DNA of 64,000 nt from CAVQTK01 sp963716455 (GTDB lineage Bacteria > Pseudomonadota > Gammaproteobacteria > Coxiellales > Coxiellaceae), in the NCBI GenBank assembly GCA_963716455.1, contig CAVQTK010000013.1:1-64000 (forward strand), read 5' to 3'. The position numbers were made by a program, and so were the translations under genes. Position 1 is the stretch's first letter, and each line of letters begins with the position of its first letter. This document shows, piece by piece, positions 46,351 through 55,622 of this stretch. The notes beneath the pieces are model-generated. The model made no database searches and was not told the DNA's origin. It worked only from the letters and a program-made list of their open reading frames with translations.

Positions 46351-46522
46351 AATTTCTTTCTCCCTATTTACTTTAAAAATTGATTTTATTATGCATTAGA
46401 CTTCTTTCGCCCCCTAACCGTTGATGCGTTTCACAAAGAAACGCTCCCTATAAATAATATAGTTCATATCAGAATTTATTCTTCAGACAAATAATTGACT
46501 AAAATATTTTTCTACATGTAAT

Positions 46523-47180
46523 TTGACAATATTGTATAATTTAGATTATATTGTACAAATTACAAAATCAACCAATTCTGAATTGCAAAATTACTTATCC
46601 ATAGCCGAAGCTATTACTCGTTTATTACACCCTTACGCTGAGGTTGTTATTCATAATCTGAAAACCAATAAAATTATTGCTTTATACAATAGTTTTAGTA
46701 ATCGCAAAACAGGGGATTCCTCTCTTCTTTGACGATTTATTAGGACCCTACGAAAAAATCAATTGGGATGGTAGAAACTTAAAATCTATTAGTGTGATCA
46801 TCCGTAATGACAAGGGTAGACCTGATATTATGATGTGCATTAATCTTGATCTTTCTGTTCTGGAAGAATTTCAAACACTAATTCAGGCTTTTATGCAAAA
46901 AAATCAGTTGATGCCCAAGCCAAAAATTTTGTTCAAGAACGATTGGCAAGAAAAGATTAACCAGTATGTTTATAGTTATTTACAAGAAAAAAATTGGCAT
47001 CTTAAAAATTTAACAACGCTACAAAAAAAAACTATTGTTGCACAACTTTATAAATATGGAGCTTTTACTGGAAAAAACAGTGCACAGCATGTTTCAAAAA
47101 TTTTAAAAATTTCTCGAGGCACGGTTTATAATTATTTAAAAGCCAAAATTAATTTAACAACGGATGATAAAACGTCATGA
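46523..47180 (+). pseudogene. YheO/DauR-type transcriptional regulator, one frameshift
   Basis: The first frame reads YLSIAEAITRLLHPYAEVVI, then HNLKTNKIIALYNSFSNRKT and GDSSLL, the PAS-like YheO domain. One base shift near 46725 leads to FFDDLLGPYEKINWDGRNLK and SISVIIRNDKGRPDIMMCIN. The C-terminal helix-turn-helix reads LYKYGAFTGKNSAQHVSKIL and KISRGTVYNYLKA. DauR-like members sense amino acids and repress linked catabolic genes. Its last four bases overlap the aminotransferase start (ATGA), so the two are translationally coupled and this gene probably controls its neighbour. The single shift could be a sequence error. Confidence 0.75.
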
Positions 47181-48301
47181 AACTTATTCCATTTAAAATT
47201 GAAGAATTTTTTGCTAACTATGAATTTTCCACACCTTATATATTGGGAGCTTCTGACGCTGAATCTTTTTCCATGACTGAGTTGCTAGGCTTTGCTGATC
47301 GCGAAGCCCTGCAATTATGGAATAATTTAAAGCTGGGATATACCGAAACTCACGGTTTACCTTTGCTACGTCAGGAAATCGCGCAACTTCATCAAAGTGT
47401 TACTGCCGAAAATGTTTTAGTATGTAGCGGTGCAGAAGAAGCAATTTATACCACTATAAAAATCCTAGCAAAACCCGGTTCGCATGCCATAATTGTAACC
47501 CCCTGTTATCAGTCACACAAAACTTTACCTACATATTGCGGTGCAGAAATAACCGAAGTGGCAATTAAACCCCATGGTCAGCATTGGCAATTAAATTATA
47601 ACGAGCTAGAAAATGCAGTGCGCGATAATACTCAATTTATTAGTATTAATTTTCCCAACAATCCTACCAGCTATTTACCAGATCAAAATACTTTTTCCAA
47701 AATTGTACAGCTCGCTAAAAAAAGTGGCGCTTATTTATTATCTGATGAAATCTACCGTTATTCGGAGCAAAACGAAAAAGATCGGCTGCCAGCAGTATGT
47801 GATGTTTATGAAAAAGGTATTAGCCTAAGTGGTACTTCAAAGCTATGGGGATTACCTGGTTTACGCATTGGCTGGTTAATAACTCATGATACTCACCTAT
47901 TAAAGCGTATTTGTTCAGTAAAAAATTATTTATCACTTTGTAATAGCGCTCCTAGCGAAATATTATCGATTATAGCTTTACGAGCTAGGGAAAAAATTCT
48001 TCTTCGCAACCGAGAACTTGTTATTCACAATTTAGCGTTTCTGGATCAATTTTTTTCTTCCTGTTCAGATTTATTTGAATGGCGACGTCCTAATGCGGGA
48101 ATCACTGCTTTTACCCACCTTAAACACCCCATGCCAATCGATCAATTTGCAGAAAACCTTATTCATTCTCAAGGAGTAGTGATTGTTCCAGGTTCAGTCT
48201 ACGATTATCCAGGTAATTTTTTTCGCATTGGCTTTGGCCGTGCTAATATGCCAGAAGCCTTGGCTCGATTTTCAGAGTTTTGCTCAACAAATCTAAGCTG
48301 A
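47177..48301 (+). CDS. PLP-dependent aminotransferase, class I/II
   Basis: The 374-residue fold-type I enzyme transfers amino groups between an amino acid and a keto acid in the cytosol. NFPNNPTSYLP gives the Asn that contacts the cofactor, YLLSDEIYRYSE the Asp-x-x-Tyr pair, SLSGTSKLWGLPGLRIGW the Schiff-base Lys, and FFRIGFGRANMP the carboxylate-binding Arg. VLVCSGAEEAIYTTIKIL is the phosphate-loop region. The length is normal. The start ATG overlaps the stop of a YheO-type regulator, so an amino acid catabolic role under that regulator is likely. The specific substrate cannot be read from sequence. Confidence 0.9.
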   Translation: MKLIPFKIEEFFANYEFSTPYILGASDAESFSMTELLGFADREALQLWNNLKLGYTETHGLPLLRQEIAQLHQSVTAENVLVCSGAEEAIYTTIKILAKPGSHAIIVTPCYQSHKTLPTYCGAEITEVAIKPHGQHWQLNYNELENAVRDNTQFISINFPNNPTSYLPDQNTFSKIVQLAKKSGAYLLSDEIYRYSEQNEKDRLPAVCDVYEKGISLSGTSKLWGLPGLRIGWLITHDTHLLKRICSVKNYLSLCNSAPSEILSIIALRAREKILLRNRELVIHNLAFLDQFFSSCSDLFEWRRPNAGITAFTHLKHPMPIDQFAENLIHSQGVVIVPGSVYDYPGNFFRIGFGRANMPEALARFSEFCSTNLS

Positions 48302-48400
48302 TGTGCAGGATATAAACCAGGAAGCAATGGATTTATGTGGACGCCCCCAGCTCACATCAGTTAATATTATTTCACTGGAACCATTTTAAAAGGAGTTGAC

Positions 48401-49288
48401 ATGAAACAGGGTAATCCATTCAAGGTGCTTGAATCTGACGCAAAGCAAATTACTAGTAGCACAAGTTTAAGCTCAGAAAAGAGTAAAAGGGGGAAGTCTC
48501 CCTCAACCGACCTGTTCAGTTTTTTTAATTTGTTTAATATTATCCCTGGTGGAAAAAATAGCGCTTTTTACAATTATTTTTTCGCTTGTACAAAAAAATT
48601 AACCACGGTTCTACCCCCTTCAGAACCACCAAAACCATTAGAACCTATAAATGAACCAACGCTGGCAGAAACAATTCGACCGCAACGCTTTAGAATGCTC
48701 ATAATAGGAAACGGTTATGAAGAAGAAGATGCCATTGGAGCTTACGCTAGTGGAGAATATAAAATGTTAACCACCTCTCTAGGAGGGAGGAATTTTTACA
48801 AATCCATAAGCATAGGCCAAGATAAAATTTCATTTCTCATTAATAGTGTACGACCGTTTCTATTCCCATTTTCTGCAAGAGGTACAGATGTAGGTCTAAT
48901 TTTTTTAATTAAAAAAAAGGGCTTAGAGACAAATTTAAATGAAAACCCTTATTTGGATTATCTACAAAAAGAGAATATTCCACGACTGTTGATTAGAATT
49001 AATTTTGAGCAAAGTTCACCCAACCTGATTGAAGAAGGAAAAAGTATTGCAGCAACCATAGGAGCTGCAGGGTATTTTGAATGTACCAAAGAGGGGGTGG
49101 GTTTAGAAGAAGTCTTTCTGGCCGCTGCAAGAATTGTAAGACAAAGAAACCAACATCTAATACCTGATTATAAAACCTCCGAAGGAGGCTCTATACCCAT
49201 CTTCCCCAGACCTGGATCTGCCCCTCGAAACTCGCGCGTGACTACCGAACATGTAGAAGGCTTTAGGATTGTCTATTCCGGCCTATAA
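48401..49288 (+). CDS. Rho-like small GTPase fold with destroyed nucleotide site
   Basis: The 295-residue product starts at ATG after AAAGGAG. Residues 1-95 are a Ser/Pro-rich extension. Residues 98-250 resemble a Rho/Ras fold: RMLIIGNGYEEEDAIGAYAS aligns with strand 1, P-loop and helix 1, VGLIFLIKKKG with strand 4, IPRLLIRINFE with strand 5, and SIAATIGAAGYFECTKEGVG plus LEEVFLAAARIV with the last third of Rho proteins (IGAxGYxECSA, G-V-x-EVF). The P-loop GK[ST] is replaced by EED, and the NKxD motif by INFE, so GTP binding seems lost. It could be a pseudo-GTPase that mimics a host Rho protein. The fold call rests on pattern memory. Confidence 0.55.
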   Translation: MKQGNPFKVLESDAKQITSSTSLSSEKSKRGKSPSTDLFSFFNLFNIIPGGKNSAFYNYFFACTKKLTTVLPPSEPPKPLEPINEPTLAETIRPQRFRMLIIGNGYEEEDAIGAYASGEYKMLTTSLGGRNFYKSISIGQDKISFLINSVRPFLFPFSARGTDVGLIFLIKKKGLETNLNENPYLDYLQKENIPRLLIRINFEQSSPNLIEEGKSIAATIGAAGYFECTKEGVGLEEVFLAAARIVRQRNQHLIPDYKTSEGGSIPIFPRPGSAPRNSRVTTEHVEGFRIVYSGL

Positions 49289-49321
49289 GATTGAAAAATA
49301 AAGTTGAAAGCAAAATGGGCG

Positions 49322-49810
49322 TTATTTCTTAAAAAGCATGTGTACCATTAAAACAAACACACCCACGACAATGGCGCTATCCGCAACATTAAAAATTGCA
49401 TAGTGCCAATTGTAAATATGGAAATCAAAAAAATCGATTACATAAGCGAAACGTAGTCGATCTACCAAATTACCTGCCGCCCCCCCCAGTAATAAGCTTA
49501 AGCCCGTGGCAACCCACCGATTGGGGTAAGCTAAACGCATCAAACTGATAGAAACAATTATAATCACCAATATAGAAATGGTGGAGAGAAAAACAACTTG
49601 CCACCCTCCCCAATGGCTCAAAAGGTTAAAAGCAGCTCCCATGTTATAACGTAAAGTTAAATTGAAAAATGGGAGTAACGGGTAGGGTTGTTCTAAATAC
49701 AGATGATGCACAGCATAGTATTTGCTCCATTGATCTATAGCCAAAACTAAGAGACTGGGTAAAAACCAGAAGGCAGGATTACGCCATTTAGCCTTTTTTA
49801 AATCAGGCAT
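49322..49810 (-). CDS. lspA: Lipoprotein signal peptidase (signal peptidase II)
   Basis: This inner-membrane aspartic protease removes signal peptides from diacylglyceryl-modified prolipoproteins. I chose the ATG at 49810, giving 162 residues (MPDLKKAKWRN), because it overlaps the ileS stop by eight bases as is usual for this pair; an upstream start at 49858 would add 16 residues inside ileS. Four membrane helices are evident. The catalytic aspartates are in GNLVDRLRFAYVIDFFDF and FNVADSAIVVG, and the conserved NMGAAFNLL segment is present. The ileS-lspA order is conserved across gammaproteobacteria. Confidence 0.95.
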   Translation of the reverse strand: MPDLKKAKWRNPAFWFLPSLLVLAIDQWSKYYAVHHLYLEQPYPLLPFFNLTLRYNMGAAFNLLSHWGGWQVVFLSTISILVIIIVSISLMRLAYPNRWVATGLSLLLGGAAGNLVDRLRFAYVIDFFDFHIYNWHYAIFNVADSAIVVGVFVLMVHMLFKK

Positions 49811-52617
49811 AATGACGTACTTCTCCAGGTGATTCCATATTCTGGACACAACGATCACAAATACCCGGATAGTCTAAATCACTATCCACAGTAGGTCGTC
49901 GCTGCCAACAGCGTAAACATTTTTCATGTGTTGAAACAATTACCTTTATAAATAATCCTGGCAATTCGGTTGGTTCAAAGTCGATTTCTTCTGTGGTAAG
50001 AGGCAATACTTTGGCATCAGAAGTAATTAAAACAAAACGTAATTCCTCCCCTAAGCTACTTAGTTGGGAAAACAATGCTTCATTTGCGTACAATATTACT
50101 TCAGCATCCAGTGCTGAGCCAATCTCACCCACTTGGCGATGCGCTTCCAAAACTTTATTCACTGCTTCACGCACCTGCATTAGCAATAAACCATTCAAAG
50201 GCTTAGTCTCAGTAGATTGGGGAAATTCGTACCAGTTCGTTAATAAAACCGAAGTCGAGCGTTTTCCTGGTAAATAGCCCCATATTTCTTCTGCAGTAAA
50301 ACTCAAAATAGGCGCAAGCCAACGTACTAGTGCCTCTACAATATAATACAAAGCAGTCTGAGCAGAGCGACGAGGAATGCCTGTGCGATAACTGGTATAT
50401 TGTCTATCTTTAATTACATCCAAATAAAAGCTGCCTAATTCCACCGTACAAAAATTATGGATCCGTTGACAGATGGCAGGGAAATTATACTCCGCATACG
50501 CTGTAACTAAATTTTTTTGCAATTGTTGCGTGGTATTAATAATCCATTGATCTAATGCTAATAGCTGCTCGAATTGACACCAAATCTTGCTCTGGATTGA
50601 AATCAAAAAGATTTGCTAACAAAAAGCGTGACGTATTACGAATACGACGATAGGCATCGGCACTCCGATTTAGAATTTCATCGGAAGCACTAATATCTGT
50701 TTTATAATCTAAAGCAGCCGCCCACCAACGCAACACATCAGCACCCATTGTATTTACTACATCTATAGGCGAAATGACATTGCCTAATGATTTAGACATC
50801 TTCCGTCCTTTCGCATCCACGACATAGCCATGTGTCAAAATAGTTTTAAATGGCACTTGCCCATGCATAGCTAAGGCAGTTAGCAACGAGGTTTGAAACC
50901 AACCACGATATTGATCAGTCCCTTCAAAATACAAATCAGCAGGAATACCTAATTCAGCACGTTTTTCTAGAACACAAGCATGTGAAACACCTGAATCAAA
51001 CCACACATCCAATATGTCTATGACCTTCTCGTAATCTTCTGTTGCGTCTCCTAATAATTCGGCGGGATCCAGACGATGCCATGCCTCGACCCCTTCCTTT
51101 TCAATGCGTTTTGCTACTTGTTCCAAAAATTCTAACGTATGCGGATGTAAATCACCGGTAATTTTATGCATAAACAGTGGGATGGGGATTCCCCAAGCAC
51201 GCTGGCGCGAGATACACCAATCAGGTCTCGCTTCTAGCATTCGGCTCATACGAATCTTTCCCCAACTTGGCATCCAGGTTACCTGCTCTACTGCTGCAAG
51301 CGCCTGATTACGCAAACCGCTTTGATCCATACTGATAAACCATTGCGGTGTCGCACGAAAAATGAGCGGAGTTTTATGACGCCAACAATGAGGATAACTA
51401 TGCTCAATAGTAACATAATGCAATAAACGCCCTCTATTCTTGAGTTCAGCAATGATGGGCTCATCCGCTTTAAAAACATACAGGCCTTTTACTAAAGCTA
51501 CTGTGTTATCAAAACAGCCCTTGGCGTTTACCGGACTATACATAGGAAGTTGGTATTGCTCCCCCACCACATAATCATCTTGTCCATGAGCAGGAGCCGT
51601 ATGTACACATCCTGTTCCCATTTCTAAAGTGACATGTTCGCCTAAGATGATGGGTACCTGACGGGGTAAAAAGGGATGTTGCAACAGTAATCCTTCTAAC
51701 CACTCGCCGTTAACTGTTGCGTGAACCGTAAAATGCGTGATGCCATAGCGCGAAATCACACTCTCTAATAATTCTTTGGCACAAATCAAAGAGATCAACT
51801 CATTGCCGAATTGACCCGTAAATACCACATAATCAAAATCAGAACGTAAAGTCACTGCTTGATTAGCAGGTAAAGTCCACGGCGTGGTAGTCCAAATAGG
51901 TACCATAATAGAAGGTGTTAGAACTTCAGAAGAAATATTAAATATTTCAGCTAATTTTCGTGGCTCCACCACTTCAAAACCAACATCAATCGCGGGAGAG
52001 GATTTATCCTGATACTCCACTTCTGCCTCTGCCAAAGCAGAGCCACAAGCTGTGCACCAGTGAACAGGTTTTTGACCACGATGTAAATGACCATTAGCAA
52101 TAATTTTGATTAATGTTCGTACAACATCGGCCTCATAACTATAATGCATCGTCAGATAAGGCTGCTGCCAATCTCCCATCACCCCTAAACGCTTAAAATC
52201 GGTTTTTTGCAACTCAACTTGTTGCTGAGCATATTCTCTACAAGCTTGCCTAAAGTCAGCAAGCGACATTTTTTCTCCAGCTTTACCAATTTTTTTTTCA
52301 ACATTTAACTCAATTGGCAAACCATGGCAATCCCATCCCGGCACATATGGCGCATGAAAACCACTTAAAATCTTCGATTTAACTACTATGTCTTTCAGAA
52401 TCTTGTTCAGTGCAGTACCTAAATGAGGCCTAGCATTTGCATAAGGAGGTCCATCATGGAGAATAAAGCGCGGCCTACCTCGACAAAATACTTGTGATTG
52501 ATAATATAAATCCATCTCTTCCCAACGCTTCAAAATTTCTGGTTCCCGCTGAGATAGATTCGCTTTCATTGGAAAAGCGGTATTAGGCAAGTTCAAAGTA
52601 TGTTTATAATCTTTCAT
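49803..52617 (-). CDS. ileS: Isoleucyl-tRNA synthetase, one apparent frameshift
   Basis: This class I synthetase of about 935 residues charges tRNA-Ile. The first frame (from ATG 52617) contains HDGPPYANARPHLG with the HxGH-like nucleotide site, WDCHGLPIEL, the editing domain (WTTTPWTLPANQAVTL, GTGCVHTAPAHGQDD) and KMSKSLGNVISP. It ends in EQDLVSIRAA because of one extra base at about 50578. The other frame continues QFEQLLALDQWIINTTQQL, SFYLDVIKDRQYTSYR and the zinc-binding CLRCW ... CDRCVQN tail to 49803. The enzyme is essential, so the shift is most likely a sequence error. It is followed, overlapping, by lspA. Confidence 0.95.
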
Positions 52618-52625
52618 TCCACGCC

Positions 52626-53201
52626 TTATGTGTTTCGTTTATATTTACCCATTAAAGTCGCTTGCCCTAAAATATGTCCCTTCATAGTCACAAGAAGCTT
52701 TTTCTTATCTACCCCTTCAGCGAGATTTAAAATTATATCTAAAGCATAAAGTTTGAAAAAATAACGATGTGTGCCCGAAGGAGGACAGGGGCCACCATAA
52801 TTTTTCTTTCCCCAGCTGTTAAGACCCCATTTCGCTCCAACCGGAAAATTTGTGGTAATATCTTCTGCCAAAGAATCTATCGTAGTCGGAATATTAAACA
52901 AAATCCAATGGTCCCAAACCCCACGTGGAGCATCAGGATCATCCATAATTAATACCAATGATTGAGTTTTATTTGGCAGTTGCTCCCAACTCAATGGCGG
53001 AGAAATATCTCCTCCATCACAAGTATAAAGTTCAGGAATTTCCTGTCCTTCTTGAAAAGCGGAACTACTTAAAGTAAACACTTGAGAACCTCCGTGTTGT
53101 ATGGGGGAAATCAACGGTGTTGCTTTACTTTCAATTCCTAAGGTTATTAATAAGCCCGTAATGAAAATAGCAACTAACCTTTTCCACAAAAATTTATTCA
53201 T
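52626..53201 (-). CDS. Exported YbhB/YbcL-type phosphatidylethanolamine-binding-like protein
   Basis: The 191-residue product has a signal peptide (KRLVAIFITGLLITLGI, residues 7-23) and a PEBP fold. Conserved motifs are YTCDGGDISPPLSWEQLP, LVLIMDDPDAPRGVWDHWI, and NSWGKKNYGGPCPPSGTHRY leading to FFKLYALD. These form the anion-binding pocket of the bacterial Raf-kinase-inhibitor-like proteins YbhB/YbcL. The E. coli relatives are not known to inhibit kinases, and the function is unclear. It ends eight bases before the ileS start, so they may share a transcript. Confidence 0.9.
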   Translation of the reverse strand: MNKFLWKRLVAIFITGLLITLGIESKATPLISPIQHGGSQVFTLSSSAFQEGQEIPELYTCDGGDISPPLSWEQLPNKTQSLVLIMDDPDAPRGVWDHWILFNIPTTIDSLAEDITTNFPVGAKWGLNSWGKKNYGGPCPPSGTHRYFFKLYALDIILNLAEGVDKKKLLVTMKGHILGQATLMGKYKRNT

Positions 53202-53303
53202 ATGCTTCCCTCCTATTTTAGGAATTTATTATGGTATATTAGTCAATTTCAGCAAGCAACCCCATAGTATGATCAAATCTGAGTAAAACCATAGGATTAA
53301 AAT

Positions 53304-54716
53304 ATGATAGCTACTAATAGCCATTTAAATTCCATTGTCATCCGTATTGATATCACTAACAAAGAAGTGGATCCGAACTTTCCGATTCAGCTACAAAATA
53401 TTTTGCATGACTTCCGAGATAAAATTAAGATTATCAGTAAAATTCAACCCCCATTCGAAAAATTTCCCAATCGCATTTTTCTATCCATTGATTTTAATTA
53501 TGCAAAAATTTTCATTAAAGAAATAAATACCTTAGAAAATGCGAGCTGCACTCCTTTAGATCCGGCTTTTCTTTTTCATATTGGAGGAAAGATAGAAATT
53601 CAAAGCAAAATTTCGATCACCCGTCCGGAAGAATTATCATTAATTTATACTCCGGGAGTGGCTAAAGTATGTTTAGCCATTCATCAATCTCCAGATCAAG
53701 CTGATTTTTTTACTATTCGCCGCAACACCGTAGCCGTTATTAGCGATGGTACTGCAGTTTTAGGTCTTGGTAATATTGGACCTAAAGCCGCTTTACCGGT
53801 CATGGAAGGTAAGGCTTTATTATTCAAATCTTTCGCCAATGTTGATGCATTTCCCCTCTGTTTAGCCACTGCTGATGTTGAGGAATTTATTCGTACAGTT
53901 ACTTATTTGGCGCCTAATTTTGGGGGCATTAATTTAGAAGATATTTCCGCTCCTCGCTGCTTTGAAATAGAACAGCGTTTAAAAGCTAATCTGGATATTC
54001 CTGTATTTCATGATGACCAACATGGCACGGCTACTGTAGTTGCAGCAGCTTTTATTAATGCTTTAAAAATTATCCACAAAAAACCCGAAAATCTAAAAGT
54101 AGTTTTTAGTGGTGTAGGAGCAGCCGGGACTGCCTGCAAAAATATGTTGTTACGCCTGGGAGTAATTAATATTGTGGGTTGTGATCGCAAGGGGGCATTA
54201 GTAACCAGCCGTACCGATCTTGATGCGAGTAAACTTGAATTTGCTCGCACTACCAATCCCAATCATGAACAAGGCAGCATTCATGAGGTGATAAAAGGAG
54301 CCGATATGTTTATTGGACTTTCAGCTCCAGGAATAATCACCGTAGAAGATTTAAAAAACATGAATAAAGATCCTATCGTTTTCGCCATGGCCAACCCTAC
54401 TCCCGAGATTATGCCAGAAATAGCAGCCCCGTATGTGACTATTATGGCTACCGGTCGCAGCGATTATCCTAATCAAATAAATAATCTTTTAGCTTTTCCG
54501 GGAATTTTTCGCGGGGCTCTGGATTGCCGAGCTAAAGATATTAATCTAGAAATGCAATTAGCAGCAGCCTTTGCCATTGCCAATGTCATTGAAGAAAAAG
54601 ACTTATCAGCTCAATACATTATCCCTAGCGTCTTTAATGAGCAAGTAGTTCCTGCTGTGGCCGCCGCAGTAATTGAGGCCGCTCAACAAACGGGAGTGGC
54701 GCGCCAAGCTCTTTAA
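53304..54716 (+). CDS. Malic enzyme with N-terminal ACT-like domain
   Basis: The 470-residue enzyme decarboxylates malate to pyruvate with NAD(P) in the cytosol. The N-terminal 85 residues (SIVIRIDITNKEVDPNF) form a divergent ACT-like regulatory domain. The catalytic domain starts near 105 with ELSLIYTPGVAKVCLAIHQ (conserved Tyr). It continues with NTVAVISDGTAVLGLGNIGP and VMEGKALLFKSFANVDAFPL (Lys). The metal ligands lie in INLEDISAPRCFEIEQRL and IPVFHDDQHGTATV. The cofactor site is FSGVGAAGTACKNMLL. There is no phosphotransacetylase-like domain, so it is the short form. It is transcribed divergently from the PEBP gene. Confidence 0.93.
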   Translation: MIATNSHLNSIVIRIDITNKEVDPNFPIQLQNILHDFRDKIKIISKIQPPFEKFPNRIFLSIDFNYAKIFIKEINTLENASCTPLDPAFLFHIGGKIEIQSKISITRPEELSLIYTPGVAKVCLAIHQSPDQADFFTIRRNTVAVISDGTAVLGLGNIGPKAALPVMEGKALLFKSFANVDAFPLCLATADVEEFIRTVTYLAPNFGGINLEDISAPRCFEIEQRLKANLDIPVFHDDQHGTATVVAAAFINALKIIHKKPENLKVVFSGVGAAGTACKNMLLRLGVINIVGCDRKGALVTSRTDLDASKLEFARTTNPNHEQGSIHEVIKGADMFIGLSAPGIITVEDLKNMNKDPIVFAMANPTPEIMPEIAAPYVTIMATGRSDYPNQINNLLAFPGIFRGALDCRAKDINLEMQLAAAFAIANVIEEKDLSAQYIIPSVFNEQVVPAVAAAVIEAAQQTGVARQAL

Positions 54717-54799
54717 GCGTAATAGTACCTGCTGTTGACAATTGTATGCTCATGTCAAATTACAGGTCTGATCTTCGCCCCTGCAAATTTATTATTTTA

Positions 54800-55039
54800 T
54801 CAACTATTGTCATCCCTTTTTTTATTAAAATGCTTATCTATTTGATTTAATAATTTAAGTCCCTCTTTTGAAGAGCCTTTAGCAGCACGGGCACGAAATC
54901 GCATTTCCGCGTCAAATTCAGCCAAGACTATTGTGGAAATTTCTTCCATTAATTTATTAATGCTAATATGCCGTTGCTTGGCTAGTAGCTTAAGCCGCTC
55001 ATGCTTATCATCAGGTAATCTGATCGTTAAGGTAGACAT
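54800..55039 (-). CDS. Ribbon-helix-helix antitoxin
   Basis: The 79-residue protein begins STLTIRLPDDKHERLKLLAK, the strand-helix start of a CopG/Arc-type DNA-binding domain, followed by ISINKLMEEISTIVLAEFD. The C-terminal tail is charged (RARAAKGSSKEGLKLLNQ) and would wrap the toxin. It lies directly after the PIN toxin gene with one base between stop and start region, so the order is toxin first. It should neutralise the PIN nuclease and repress the shared promoter upstream of 55468. Confidence 0.85.
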   Translation of the reverse strand: MSTLTIRLPDDKHERLKLLAKQRHISINKLMEEISTIVLAEFDAEMRFRARAAKGSSKEGLKLLNQIDKHFNKKRDDNS

Positions 55040-55468
55040 TTAGGTATCCTCCTTCAATAATTGTTCAGGTTTCAAAATATTAATACCAGGGAAAAGCAAC
55101 TGACCACTTTTAAAATCTTTAACATTCTTCGTAATAATTGCCGTTGCATTGCCAGCAATAGCTAATTCTAAAACATGGTTATCGTCTTCATCTCTTAAAT
55201 TAGGTTGCCAAAGATAATAAACATGAATCCAGCGGCAAACAGATATAAAAGCATTCAACAAGTCTTCTCGTTCATCAGTAGAGAGCGAGCAATTTTTAAA
55301 TAATTTTTCACGCCCCAATAAAGATTCATATTCATGAAAAAGCGGTGTTCCCATCAAAGGTCGGTATTGTCCATTGAAGCAGCGCCGCAATACTTCTCGG
55401 CTTGCTCCGGCCTCGCCGATCAAAGCTGATACAAATGTAGAAGTATCAATAACTAAAATTTTTTCCAT
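55040..55468 (-). CDS. PIN-domain toxin (COG1569-type ribonuclease)
   Basis: The 142-residue product has the PIN acidic residues in ILVIDTSTFVSALIG (Asp8), TPLFHEYESLLG (Glu in the second motif) and LRDEDDNHVLELAIAGNATA (Asp pair), ending with IITKNVKDFKSGQLLF. This is the putative-toxin PIN family (TIGR00305/COG1569), which cleaves RNA with Mg2+. The adjacent downstream ribbon-helix-helix gene is its antitoxin. It sits alone between the malic enzyme and nadB, a small accessory insertion in an otherwise housekeeping block. Confidence 0.85.
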   Translation of the reverse strand: MEKILVIDTSTFVSALIGEAGASREVLRRCFNGQYRPLMGTPLFHEYESLLGREKLFKNCSLSTDEREDLLNAFISVCRWIHVYYLWQPNLRDEDDNHVLELAIAGNATAIITKNVKDFKSGQLLFPGINILKPEQLLKEDT

Positions 55469-55622
55469 TTTTTAATGGTGGCATATATGCTATCAAATAT
55501 CAAAATCTTATTTAAGTGATTAAAAATTGGCTATCCGGAAAATTGCCGGAATATGTGGAGGACGGGAAATTTGTGAGTCAATTCGGGTTTATTCCTTGTT
55601 CAATTTTTAGTTACTAAAAAAT
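55469..55622. promoter_or_regulatory. Intergenic region carrying the toxin-antitoxin promoter
   Basis: The region holds a short dyad ATATGC..TATCAAATATC upstream of the toxin start that could be an operator. I could not define a convincing promoter. Confidence 0.25.

Noticed and set aside
48362..48372. Single TTAATATT upstream of the Rho-like gene
   Set aside because: Only one half-site is present; the position of the second half reads TCACTGGA.
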